Part shown: positions 54,297-62,480 of the stretch, piece by piece | How the letters are laid out: each line of letters opens with the position of its first letter | Numbering within the stretch: position 1 is the first letter of the stretch | DNA from: Clostridium_AI sp964409685 | GTDB taxonomy: Bacteria; Bacillota; Clostridia; Lachnospirales; Lachnospiraceae | Length of the DNA stretch: 64,000 bases | Assembly (NCBI GenBank): GCA_964409685.1 | Contig: CAYPEJ010000007.1 | Location: forward strand, 1 to 64,000 | Reading direction: 5' to 3' | Translations under genes and position numbers: made by a program | Notes under the pieces: model-generated | Seen by the model: the letters and a program-made list of their open reading frames with translations, nothing else | What the model was told of the DNA's origin: nothing | The model's database searches: none

Positions 54297-55598
54297 TTAA
54301 CTTACTTTTAATTTAAACTTTTGAACTGCTTTTTCATCTTCCACGTCGATTTTATCCATACATGCACCTAGTTGTTTCATCTTTTCTTCAAAAGACTCAT
54401 AACCACGTTCTACATAGTGGATTTGATCAACAATAGTGAATCCATCTGCAACTAAAGCTGCAATTACTAATGCAGCACCTGCACGTAAGTCTGGCGCGCT
54501 TACAATTGCTCCTGTTAAACCTTCTACGCCATCAATGATAGCTGTATTACCTTCTACCATAATATTTGTACCCATACGGTTTAACTCATCTACATACTTA
54601 AAGCGATTCTCAAAAATACTTTCCGTTACAACACTTGTACCTGTTGATAATGCTAATAATGCTGTAATCTGTGGTTGCATGTCTGTTGGGAAACCTGGAT
54701 ATGGAAGTGTCTTAACGTGTGTGTTCGATAATCTCTTTTCGCCACCACGAACTCTGACACAATCATCAAATTCCTCAACGCTTGCACCAATTTCAATTAG
54801 TTTAGCTGTAATTGCTTCTAAATGTTTAGGAATAACGTTTTTCACTAAAACATCACCTTTTGTAGCTGCTGCAGCAACCATAAATGTTCCAGCTTCAATT
54901 TGGTCAGGAATAATAGAGTATTCACTACCATGTAATTTTTCAACACCAACGATACGGATTACATCTGTACCAGCACCTTTGATATTTGCTCCCATACTGT
55001 TCAAGAAACTTGCTACATCAACAATGTGAGGCTCTTTTGCTGCATTTTCAATAATTGTCTTACCTTCCGCAAGACAGGCTGCCATCATAATGTTAATTGT
55101 TGCACCAACGCTGACAACATCCATGTAGATATGATTTCCAACTAATTTTTCCGCCCTTGTTTCAATCATACCTGATTCAATTTTAACTTCAGCACCTAGT
55201 GCTTTAAATCCTTTGATATGTTGATCAATAGGACGACTTCCGATATTGCAACCACCTGGTAATGCAACACGGGACTTTCTATATTTTCCTAATAAAGCAC
55301 CTAATAAATAATAGGACGCTCTAATTTTTCGGATAAATTCGTAATCTATATCGACAGAAGAAATACCTTTTCCATTTATCTTTACAACATGATCACTAAT
55401 ACGATCAACCTTTGCACCAATTCCCTCAATAGCCTGCAATAACACATTAATATCGCGAACATTTGGCAAGTTGTCAATTGTTACTGTTTCATCTGTCATA
55501 ATAGCTGCTGCTAAAATACCTAATGCAGCATTTTTGGCTCCGCCGATTACAACTTCCCCTTCTAAGGGTTTTCCACCTTTAATAATATATTGTTCCAT
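54297..55598 (-). CDS. murA: UDP-N-acetylglucosamine 1-carboxyvinyltransferase
   Basis: A 433-residue enoylpyruvyl transferase for the first committed peptidoglycan step. It shows GGAKNAALG at the N-terminus, the active-site Cys in PGGCNIGSRPID (Cys present, so the fosfomycin-reactive form), PGFPTDMQPQ and DLRAGAALV. GAGGTG precedes the ATG. It lies 120 nt after the shikimate-kinase-like gene; whether they share a transcript is unclear. Confidence 0.96.
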   Translation of the reverse strand: MEQYIIKGGKPLEGEVVIGGAKNAALGILAAAIMTDETVTIDNLPNVRDINVLLQAIEGIGAKVDRISDHVVKINGKGISSVDIDYEFIRKIRASYYLLGALLGKYRKSRVALPGGCNIGSRPIDQHIKGFKALGAEVKIESGMIETRAEKLVGNHIYMDVVSVGATINIMMAACLAEGKTIIENAAKEPHIVDVASFLNSMGANIKGAGTDVIRIVGVEKLHGSEYSIIPDQIEAGTFMVAAAATKGDVLVKNVIPKHLEAITAKLIEIGASVEEFDDCVRVRGGEKRLSNTHVKTLPYPGFPTDMQPQITALLALSTGTSVVTESIFENRFKYVDELNRMGTNIMVEGNTAIIDGVEGLTGAIVSAPDLRAGAALVIAALVADGFTIVDQIHYVERGYESFEEKMKQLGACMDKIDVEDEKAVQKFKLKVS

Positions 55599-55718
55599 CG
55601 TACACCTCAAACAAATTAGGTTTTGATTTTATTTCGTGAAATTGCACATAATAAAATAAATTAATTTGTACATTTTTGCATTTCTTATCTATTATACCAC
55701 ATTGTGCTTAATTGTAAA

Positions 55719-56216
55719 TTACAAATTTAATTTTTCTTTCATGGCAATCATTAATTCTTCTACTGTTTTTCCTTCGCCATCTACTACGATATCCGCATAT
55801 TTTAGATAGAGCGGATGACGTTCTTCATATAAGTCTTTTAAAGTTTGGTTTTCTCTGAGCACAACCCCCCTTTTCTTTAAATCACCCAACCTTGAAACTA
55901 AAGTCTCATAGCTTAGGTTTATGTATATAATCTGTGAGGTATTTTTGAAGTGGTTCATGGCTCCTTCGTGATAAACCGCACTGCCACCAGTAGATATAAT
56001 GGCACGCTCTGCTTCTATATGTGCATTTACATCTCCTTCAATCTGAATAAATCCGTCTAATCCTTGGTCTTCAATAATTTCACTAAGTAATCTTTTTTCT
56101 CTCTTTTGTATGACGAGATCTGAATCTATAAATTCATACCCTAGTACTTTGGCAAGAACTACTCCTACCGTACTCTTGCCTGCACCAGGCATCCCAATTA
56201 ATACTATATTTTTCAA
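55719..56216 (-). CDS. shikimate-kinase-like P-loop protein
   Basis: A 165-residue protein of the shikimate kinase fold: P-loop GMPGAGKST, FIDSDLVI, STGGSAVYH, and a lid/C-terminal EERHPLYLKYAD. Two substrate-binding features of true AroK are altered: the FRxxE Arg is replaced (FIQIE) and GGG reads GGS, so another substrate is possible. The start is TTG with GGAGGA 8 nt upstream, immediately after the OLD ATPase stop, so the two are translationally coupled. Other aro genes are absent from the window. Confidence 0.75.
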   Translation of the reverse strand: MKNIVLIGMPGAGKSTVGVVLAKVLGYEFIDSDLVIQKREKRLLSEIIEDQGLDGFIQIEGDVNAHIEAERAIISTGGSAVYHEGAMNHFKNTSQIIYINLSYETLVSRLGDLKKRGVVLRENQTLKDLYEERHPLYLKYADIVVDGEGKTVEELMIAMKEKLNL

Positions 56217-58082
56217 CTAGTCATTCCTCCGGCGATTTTCAAAATATACAAAGCGATCAATCGCTTGTAATATATCTGCAAATGTCTCTGGCGGTGCTAC
56301 GTCAATATATTTCTTTAATATCTCCTGCTCCGCATCATTTCGATATTTGCTGTAAAAGATATCATATAGGTTGTGTCCTCGAACGCATATCTTAATTTGC
56401 TCGAGATACTTCTTGATATCTTCCTTTGAATTAATTCGAATATTATAAGTTCGAATCATTCGTTTTACACTTGATAATTTATAAAGATAGTCTTTGTACT
56501 TTTTAAAGAGAATATTATAAAATTCTTCTTCACTTTTTACCACTCCGATAGAAGCCATGATTTTAGGGTCTAGAAAATAATTCTCGAATGAGTAGTATTT
56601 GAGAATTAGTACATTTTTTGGCTCTACCTTTGGTAAATTTCCAACATCTTGTTCCTTTTCACGTTGTGCATAGTAACTGCAAAGTTGTTTTACAAGATGC
56701 TTTGGATTCTTTCCATCACTATCACGTATCATTAAAAACTGATCCTTTAGATACAATTTATTAATGTATTTTAATTGTGCATATGTTTGTATGTTCGTAC
56801 AACTATTTGTTTGAATAATGGATACACGTTGTGGTTTTCCATTTTCATCAAATATCTCTGAATAGTATTTTTGTAAAAGCAACGGCAAACGATTGGCATC
56901 TTGTTTTCCTTCTACAATAAATACAAAACTTACATTTAGTAAGTCATTTGCTGTATATCCTAAATCATCTAAAATCTGATCAATCTCTGTATCCTCTTTG
57001 ATAATGGTGTAGTATTCTTCATCCAATACAACTTGTTTGATTTGTTTGGACGAAAAATTAAATACCATATTTGGTGAGTGGGTTGTGAAAATTACCTGAT
57101 TTTTTTTGGAAAGTCGGAATAAAATCTCACTTGCCACCTTCTGAAGTTGAGGATGAAGGTAAATCTCAGGGTCTTCTATCATAATGATACAAGGGATTGT
57201 AGTTTCTTCATCTATGTAAGCTTCTAGCATAGACAAGGCATAAATACTCTTAAGACCTTCACTTAACGTCTTTAGCGAGCCTTCTATCTGTCGCTCTTTA
57301 TTATACACTTTCGTTTCTATACTAAACATTTCTTCTGGGTGAAAATTCACCTCAAATTTAATATCCTGGGACATACTTCCATTCAAATGAAAGTAATGAT
57401 TAAGCTTTTCTCCAAATGCATTAATATTTGTATGGAACAACTTATATTCCATTAATTTCTCTGCTTCGTATGCTGTCATCTCTTCTGGTGTCTTACGATT
57501 GATGACACCAATACAATCAAAACAACGGTTACACGTTCTTGTTCGGTCAAACATACAAACATTTTCTTTAATGTCATTCATAGATGCCTTATCGTAAAAG
57601 CGCAATACTTCGCTTTGAATGGCATCTATATTTCTTGACTGATCTATGTGATATGTCTTCGGAAATACAATTGGGATATAGGAATTGTTGTTCTTAAATC
57701 CATCATTATACTTTATCACACCATCTCGATTGATGATGCAGGTAAAACTTAATACTCCATCTTGATAGGATGGCAACTTAGAACGGAAATCCTTTTCCCA
57801 TAAATCGTATTTCTTATACTTACTGACATACCCTTTTCTATGAAATCCTTCTAAATCTTCTTGAGTAAATTCTACGCAAAGCTGAATCTCGATCTTGCGA
57901 CTCAGATCTAAAAAGTGGTGTTCTTTTATGGTATACTCTCCGGCGGCTGCACGTATCGCATCAACTACCACCGTTTTACCTGTATTATTCTTCCCCACTA
58001 GTATCATTGCATTTTCAATATCTTTGATTTCTAAATCTCGAATTGACTTAAAATTTTTAATGTGAAGATAAGTGATTTTCAT
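56217..58082 (-). CDS. OLD-family ATPase with C-terminal TOPRIM nuclease domain
   Basis: A 621-residue protein. The ATPase half shows Walker A VGKNNTGKT (residues 29-37), signature TLSEGLKSIYAL, Walker B CIIMIEDPEIYLHP and switch TTHSPN. The TOPRIM half shows IVEGKQD and IRDSDG, the Glu and DxD metal sites. A Cys cluster (CNRCFDC) lies in the ATPase insertion. The architecture is that of class 1 OLD nucleases, often anti-phage. No GajB-like helicase or reverse transcriptase partner is adjacent; the only coupled gene encodes a shikimate-kinase-like protein. A DNA repair or defence role is inferred. Confidence 0.88.
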   Translation of the reverse strand: MKITYLHIKNFKSIRDLEIKDIENAMILVGKNNTGKTVVVDAIRAAAGEYTIKEHHFLDLSRKIEIQLCVEFTQEDLEGFHRKGYVSKYKKYDLWEKDFRSKLPSYQDGVLSFTCIINRDGVIKYNDGFKNNNSYIPIVFPKTYHIDQSRNIDAIQSEVLRFYDKASMNDIKENVCMFDRTRTCNRCFDCIGVINRKTPEEMTAYEAEKLMEYKLFHTNINAFGEKLNHYFHLNGSMSQDIKFEVNFHPEEMFSIETKVYNKERQIEGSLKTLSEGLKSIYALSMLEAYIDEETTIPCIIMIEDPEIYLHPQLQKVASEILFRLSKKNQVIFTTHSPNMVFNFSSKQIKQVVLDEEYYTIIKEDTEIDQILDDLGYTANDLLNVSFVFIVEGKQDANRLPLLLQKYYSEIFDENGKPQRVSIIQTNSCTNIQTYAQLKYINKLYLKDQFLMIRDSDGKNPKHLVKQLCSYYAQREKEQDVGNLPKVEPKNVLILKYYSFENYFLDPKIMASIGVVKSEEEFYNILFKKYKDYLYKLSSVKRMIRTYNIRINSKEDIKKYLEQIKICVRGHNLYDIFYSKYRNDAEQEILKKYIDVAPPETFADILQAIDRFVYFENRRRND

Positions 58083-58180
58083 ACGCCCAACGACCTTTCT
58101 ATACTTTAATTTATTAAGTAATCCTTGCTGTCGTTATTCATTTTATGCTTTATGACTTGGTATAATCAAAAAATTATTTT

Positions 58181-58786
58181 CTATTTTCTGTGTTTTTTCT
58201 TATTTTTACTTTTGTGATTTGGCTTTTTCTTTTGTACCGAATAACCAAACTTTCCAAGCTTTTTGCCAAGTTCAAAATACTCTCCATGAGAATATGTGAT
58301 AAGTCCTGCTTGGCTTAGATGAAACTTACCTTTCTCATCCATATATTTATCATCAACGGTTACACCTACTACTTCTGCGATAAACATATGGTGACTTCCT
58401 AGTTCCTTAATCTCCATTACCTTACATTCAATATTCACTGGACTTTCTGCGATACCCGGTGCCTTTACCACTTGTGACTCACTTGGTGTTAAATGCATCT
58501 CTTTGAATTTATCTACATCTCTTCCAGAACGTACTCCACAAAAATCAGTTGCGAATACTAAATCCTTTGTCGTTAAGTTTACTACAAATTCGCCAGTTTC
58601 TTTTATAATATCATAGCTATATCTTTCTGGTCTTACAGAGATGGATAGCATTGGTTTGATTGTATTTATAGTACCAGCCCATGCAACAGTGATAATGTTT
58701 GGTTTTTCATTTTCTCTTCCACAGCTTACCATTACTGGTGGTACTGGATAGAGCATGTTGCCCGGCTTCCATGATTGTTTTGCCAT
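58181..58786 (-). CDS. flavin reductase-like FMN-binding protein
   Basis: A 201-residue protein of the flavin reductase-like family (split barrel): PVPPVMVSCGRENEKPNIITVAWAG, then SVRPERYSYDIIKETGEFVVNL, DFCGVRSGRDVDKF and HHMFIAEVV. It has a Lys-rich C-terminal extension (KKKPNHKSKNKKKHRK). It is likely an NAD(P)H:FMN oxidoreductase, partner unknown. AAAGGAAA precedes the ATG. Confidence 0.9.
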   Translation of the reverse strand: MAKQSWKPGNMLYPVPPVMVSCGRENEKPNIITVAWAGTINTIKPMLSISVRPERYSYDIIKETGEFVVNLTTKDLVFATDFCGVRSGRDVDKFKEMHLTPSESQVVKAPGIAESPVNIECKVMEIKELGSHHMFIAEVVGVTVDDKYMDEKGKFHLSQAGLITYSHGEYFELGKKLGKFGYSVQKKKPNHKSKNKKKHRK

Positions 58787-58925
58787 TGGTAATTTCCTTT
58801 CTTAATCCACTGAATATAACATTATTGTAAACACATTTTGAGGATTTAACAAGATAAATTTGTAGAAGATTACAGTTGGTTCTAATAACATAAAAGTATA
58901 TTTAAATAATACACAAATCTAATTA

Positions 58926-58970
58926 AAAAATCCCCCTATAAAAAAAGTAAAATTCTTTTTATAGGGGGAA
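58926..58970 (-). terminator. terminator of the PBECR-like gene
   Basis: TCCCCCTATAAAAA/TTTTTATAGGGGGA stem with a T-run on the minus strand, 26 nt past the stop. Confidence 0.85.
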
Positions 58971-58995
58971 CTAATTATATTATTATAAAAATTTA

Positions 58996-59730
58996 CTATG
59001 TACTTATTAACGTTGGTGAAATAATCTCTTTTATTTCATCCATAAATTTTTCAAATTCTTGACTAAACAAATTTTCCTTTATTTCATAGAAAAGGTTATT
59101 ATAAAATATATCTCCACTTTTCTTACTTAAGATAAATATAATTTTTTGAGGCTTACTACAGTATGAAGTTATTTCCTTTGTCAATAAAGTAACTGGAATT
59201 GCTAGTGTTGACTGATATTTACTTATGCACCTTTTTTTAGAATTTTTACATGCACAGCCAATCACCCCATAATCATTTCCAATTGCTATATCAAAATCAT
59301 TGTATTTCGTAACACAATCCTTATCTCCAATCTTATATAACTTTCCATATTTTAAATCTAGTAACTTTTCAAATGTAGCAATCTTTGACTTCATAGTTCC
59401 CTTATCATGACTAGGTTTACAGTATTTCATTTCCAATTCTCTTACACCGTTTCCCTTCAGGTCACACTTCTCATCATCCTCTTTTAGATTTCCCATACAT
59501 AAGTCAAAAAACTCTTTTGCAGATACAATTTCACTTTTAATTCCTGCTAAATGCATAAAATTCTCTTTTCCAAAATGTACTTGATAATATTCATATTCAC
59601 TGCTCTTTGACTTTCTATATACAAATAATAAATCACTATCAACATATTGACTATAAATTTCTGCTCCTTGCTTTAGTCTAATTAAAATTTCACTATCAGT
59701 TATTGCAGAAATATTTATTTTACTTTTCAT
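58996..59730 (-). CDS. possible PBECR4-like nuclease-fold protein
   Basis: A 244-residue soluble, Lys-rich protein. Its N-terminal 80 residues read like the PBECR4 pattern (phage Barnase-EndoU-ColicinE5/D-RelE-like): ILIRLKQGAEIYSQYVDSD, a strand YEYYQVHFGKENFMHLAG, then SAKEFFDLC. FxHLxGI is the hallmark I rely on; the call is tentative. The C-terminal half (GNDYGVIGCACKNSKKRC, IPVTLLTKEI) is beta-rich. GGGGAAAG precedes the ATG; the upstream frame is the terminator stem of the leader. It sits behind a long structured leader with an intrinsic terminator, so it is likely attenuated. Confidence 0.65.
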   Translation of the reverse strand: MKSKINISAITDSEILIRLKQGAEIYSQYVDSDLLFVYRKSKSSEYEYYQVHFGKENFMHLAGIKSEIVSAKEFFDLCMGNLKEDDEKCDLKGNGVRELEMKYCKPSHDKGTMKSKIATFEKLLDLKYGKLYKIGDKDCVTKYNDFDIAIGNDYGVIGCACKNSKKRCISKYQSTLAIPVTLLTKEITSYCSKPQKIIFILSKKSGDIFYNNLFYEIKENLFSQEFEKFMDEIKEIISPTLIST

Positions 59731-59756
59731 ACTTTCCCCTTTTTTTCTAGTAAAAA

Positions 59757-59985
59757 AGAGAAACCTTATATATAAATACAAGGTTTCTCTGAATAATCAT
59801 ATTAAACTGGTTTCATTCTGGTGCGTGCCACCAATTCCATAAGCCTTTCACTTATGCGACTATTTTATCCTCCTAGTTGGGGAGTAGATGCATGGTTGAT
59901 GTCGCTGCCAGTCCAGCGGAAGTAAGTACCTTATACTTCGTACCCTAAATTATAGGAGAAGATTGTATTTCTTCTGACACTACTA
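59757..59985 (-). promoter_or_regulatory. structured attenuator-like leader
   Basis: The minus-strand leader of the PBECR-like gene holds CGCTG/CAGCG (6-nt loop), a long-range GCGAC/GTCGC pairing, CTCC/GGAG, CATAAG/CTTATG and TGGTG/CACCA hairpins. It ends in an intrinsic terminator (GAGAAACCTT/AAGGTTTCTC then six T, 59757-59790) 27 nt before the start codon. A GAAACC just upstream of the terminator could compete for its GGTTTC arm. It matches no riboswitch I recognise; GGTGGCAC recalls a T-box bulge, but other T-box hallmarks are missing. Confidence 0.5.
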
Positions 59986-59993
59986 TTATATGA
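59968..59993 (-). repeat. duplicated promoter/leader motif, copy 1
   Basis: A 26-mer containing a minus-strand TATAAT and the TGTCAGAAGAAA start region; it differs at 3 positions from 60171-60196. It is the probable promoter of the structured leader. Confidence 0.6.
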
Positions 59994-60009
59994 AATTTTC
60001 ACGTAAAAA

Positions 60010-60323
60010 TACCTATGAATTACTATAAATTATGTACTACCTACTTAAATTAAATTTTTATTACAAACTTTATAATAAAAACCTCCTTTATTACATGAGA
60101 CATAAAATATTTTCCAGTTTCTTTAAAGTACTATGTATGATAACTTCATAGAATAGTGGTCAGAATACTCTTTCTTCTGACATTATTATTATACGACCAA
60201 CTCTCAAAAAATTCAATATTTTCAGTAACTTATAATATTCTTAATAAAAAAATTTATTTCATAATTAACTACTTTATAATTTCCTCTCTGCATATTATAA
60301 TACTGTTATTAGGAGGTGTTAAA
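60010..60323. other. AT-rich spacer with decayed leader copy
   Basis: No supported gene. It holds the second copy of the 26-mer promoter motif, a GTCAGAA/TTCTGAC hairpin at its predicted start, and a minus-strand AAAGGAGG near 60085 that is not followed by an ATG. This suggests a decayed duplicate of the neighbouring unit. Confidence 0.4.
60171..60196 (-). repeat. duplicated promoter/leader motif, copy 2
   Basis: Matches 59968-59993 at 23 of 26 positions in the same orientation, including TATAAT and the TCAGAAGAAA segment. Confidence 0.6.
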
Positions 60324-60686
60324 ATGGGTAACAAAATCAACGCGCAATATTCAAAATACATAACAATCGAAGAAGTAACACCTGGTATGGAACAAAAAGT
60401 AACCACTGATTTTTGGTTTCATACAGGAAATTTTGTTTGGAGAGTTCGCTTTAATACACCGTTAGATCCAAAAACGGTTAACAATACAAATCTATACGTT
60501 ACAAATGATGCAGGGCTTCCAGTAAAAGCTGAGATTAGTTATTCCAGTGCTACCAATGAGATCGAAATTGAGCCACTAGATACATATGATACAAAACAAT
60601 CATACATCTTGCATGTGACAACTAAGGTTCAATCCAAGGGTGGACAAAGGTTGAAACAACCAGTAGAAGTAAAATTCCATCTATAA
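60324..60686 (+). CDS. small Ig-like (SbsA-type) protein
   Basis: A 120-residue protein made almost wholly of one Ig-like domain (VWRVRFNTPLDPKTVNNTNLYV, EIEIEPLDTY, SYILHVTTKV) of the SbsA/Big_5 type usually found as a repeat in S-layer and surface proteins. It has no signal peptide or anchor, so a stand-alone cytosolic domain is odd. AGGAGGTG is 6 nt before the ATG; the frame upstream is not coding. Confidence 0.8.
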   Translation: MGNKINAQYSKYITIEEVTPGMEQKVTTDFWFHTGNFVWRVRFNTPLDPKTVNNTNLYVTNDAGLPVKAEISYSSATNEIEIEPLDTYDTKQSYILHVTTKVQSKGGQRLKQPVEVKFHL

Positions 60687-60728
60687 ACAAAATTATTACA
60701 AAATAGCATGAATTTAATATAGCATACG

Positions 60729-60772
60729 CAAAAAACAGGCAGTTCCTTTCACATGAAACTGCCTGTTTTTTA
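60729..60772. terminator. bidirectional terminator
   Basis: AAAAACAGGCAGTT/AACTGCCTGTTTTT stem between convergent genes. Confidence 0.88.
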
Positions 60773-60791
60773 TATTCTAAATGCTCAAATA

Positions 60792-62444
60792 TTAATCTTT
60801 TTGAATTGTTCCAACAATCGCAGGAATTAACTGTTTCTTTCTTGAAACAAAATCTTTCAAGTAGATACTGTTATCTGGCTCTTCCGCATGGAATGCTTCT
60901 TTTACAAGTTCTTCAACACCTTCACCCTGGAATAACAATTCTGTAGCTTCTCCTAAAATATCTGTTAACATAAAGAAAATCATCTGAACTCCATGTAAGG
61001 ATGCTGCTTTTTCCATGTAAGGAATTAATTTTTGTTTGATGTTTTCTAATTCATCTGTACTCATAGAAGTAATCTGACCAACGCCAAATGTTACATCACC
61101 AGCTTTAAACTTCTTAAAGTCTTGGTAGAAGATTTCTTCTGCTGACTTATCACGAAGGTTACTTCCTGCTGCAAACATTTCTTTCGCATACTCTTCTACT
61201 TCGATACCTGCGATTTTCGCAAGGCTTTCTGCTGCCATTTTATCAAGTGGCGTACAAGTAGGTGAGCGATACACTAACGTATCAGAAAGAATTGCGGAGC
61301 ATAAAAGTCCAGCGATACTTGGTGTAATCTCCACATTATTTTCTTGGTACATCTGATAAATGATAGTAGAAGTACATCCAACTGGTTGGTTACGGAAGTA
61401 AACAGGATTTACTGTCTCAATATTACCAATTCTGTGGTGGTCAATTACTTCTAGAATCTCTGCTTCATCAATACCTTCTACTGCTTGACCTAATTCATTG
61501 TGGTCAACCATGATTAATCTTTTCTTTCTAGCTCCTAATAAGTTACGTCTAGAAATCATACCAACTAATCTTTCATGTTTATCAATGATTGGGAAGTCAC
61601 GGTGTCTCTTCTTCGCCATGATTTCACGGATATCATCTAGGTAATCATCTTCTGTGAAGTTTATAATACCATCTGTACTCATAAAGTACTCAATTGGCAT
61701 ACTTTGATTGATTAAACGTGCAACCGTATAAGTGTCGAAAGGAGTTACGATAATTGTACATCCCCTTGCTTCTGCTAACTTTGTAATTGTGAAGGAAACC
61801 TTTGCACCATCACATACAATGATACATTTTGCTTCCATCTCAATTGCACAAAGCTGAGATTCATAACGGTTACCCAAGATTACGATATCCCCTTTTTCAA
61901 TATAATTTTCCATTAAATCAGGGTTAGCGGCTGCGATAAGAACTTTACCTTCGGATAAACATTCTTCTTTATCGCCTGTAATCATTTCACCTTCTAATGT
62001 CTCAACAATATTAGAAAATGAAGTTTTTGCTTTCGATAAGATTGTACTATCGTAAACATCCATATATGCTTTCGCAATATCACCAATCGTAATTAGTCCT
62101 ATCAAATGATTTTTATCCCCTACGATTGGTAATGTTACAATCTTATTATCTCCTAAGATTGTCCACGCTTTCTTTAAGGAAATCTTTTGGGATACACCTT
62201 CCACTTTGCGAATCTCAATATCTTTTACTTGAGTACGCACGTCGGAAATATAGCTTGGCGCATTTACACCAAATCGATCTAATACAAATTGAGTTTCTGG
62301 ATTGACTTGTCCACAACGTTTCGCTTTGTAATTCTCTCCAGTTACTTCTCTTTTTAATGCTGCATAGGAAAGTGCCGCACAGATAGAATCTGTATCTGGA
62401 TTTCTATGACCTATGACATAAACAGTTTGTTGTTCGTTTTCCAC
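60792..62444 (-). CDS. ppaC: Mn-dependent inorganic pyrophosphatase with CBS-DRTGG insert
   Basis: A 550-residue family II pyrophosphatase (DHH). The catalytic part shows GHRNPDTDSI, DHHRIGN, CTSTIIYQMY and a C-terminal DHHA2-type domain. Between ~65 and ~305 lies the regulatory insert, CBS domain - DRTGG domain - CBS domain, which in characterised clostridial enzymes binds adenine nucleotides and tunes activity. The start is GTG with AGGAGG upstream. Confidence 0.93.
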   Translation of the reverse strand: MENEQQTVYVIGHRNPDTDSICAALSYAALKREVTGENYKAKRCGQVNPETQFVLDRFGVNAPSYISDVRTQVKDIEIRKVEGVSQKISLKKAWTILGDNKIVTLPIVGDKNHLIGLITIGDIAKAYMDVYDSTILSKAKTSFSNIVETLEGEMITGDKEECLSEGKVLIAAANPDLMENYIEKGDIVILGNRYESQLCAIEMEAKCIIVCDGAKVSFTITKLAEARGCTIIVTPFDTYTVARLINQSMPIEYFMSTDGIINFTEDDYLDDIREIMAKKRHRDFPIIDKHERLVGMISRRNLLGARKKRLIMVDHNELGQAVEGIDEAEILEVIDHHRIGNIETVNPVYFRNQPVGCTSTIIYQMYQENNVEITPSIAGLLCSAILSDTLVYRSPTCTPLDKMAAESLAKIAGIEVEEYAKEMFAAGSNLRDKSAEEIFYQDFKKFKAGDVTFGVGQITSMSTDELENIKQKLIPYMEKAASLHGVQMIFFMLTDILGEATELLFQGEGVEELVKEAFHAEEPDNSIYLKDFVSRKKQLIPAIVGTIQKD

Positions 62445-62480
62445 TTTAAACCTCCTGTAGATATCTATGGTGTATTTTCA

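Noticed and set aside
56217..58082. Gabija GajA
   Set aside because: The ATPase-TOPRIM layout fits OLD nucleases in general, but no GajB-like helicase gene is adjacent; only a kinase-like gene is coupled to it.
59881..59940. Tetrahydrofolate riboswitch on the plus strand (GGAGTAGATGCAT resembles its start)
   Set aside because: The remaining THF consensus and the closing arm are absent, and no folate gene lies downstream on that strand.
59757..59985. T-box riboswitch
   Set aside because: GGTGGCAC recalls the T-box bulge, but no Stem I specifier arrangement or aminoacylation-related gene is present. Kept as an unassigned leader.
60156..60323. N-terminal extension of the Ig-like protein
   Set aside because: The extra 56 residues read hydrophobic noise; the SD and spacing clearly support the ATG at 60324.
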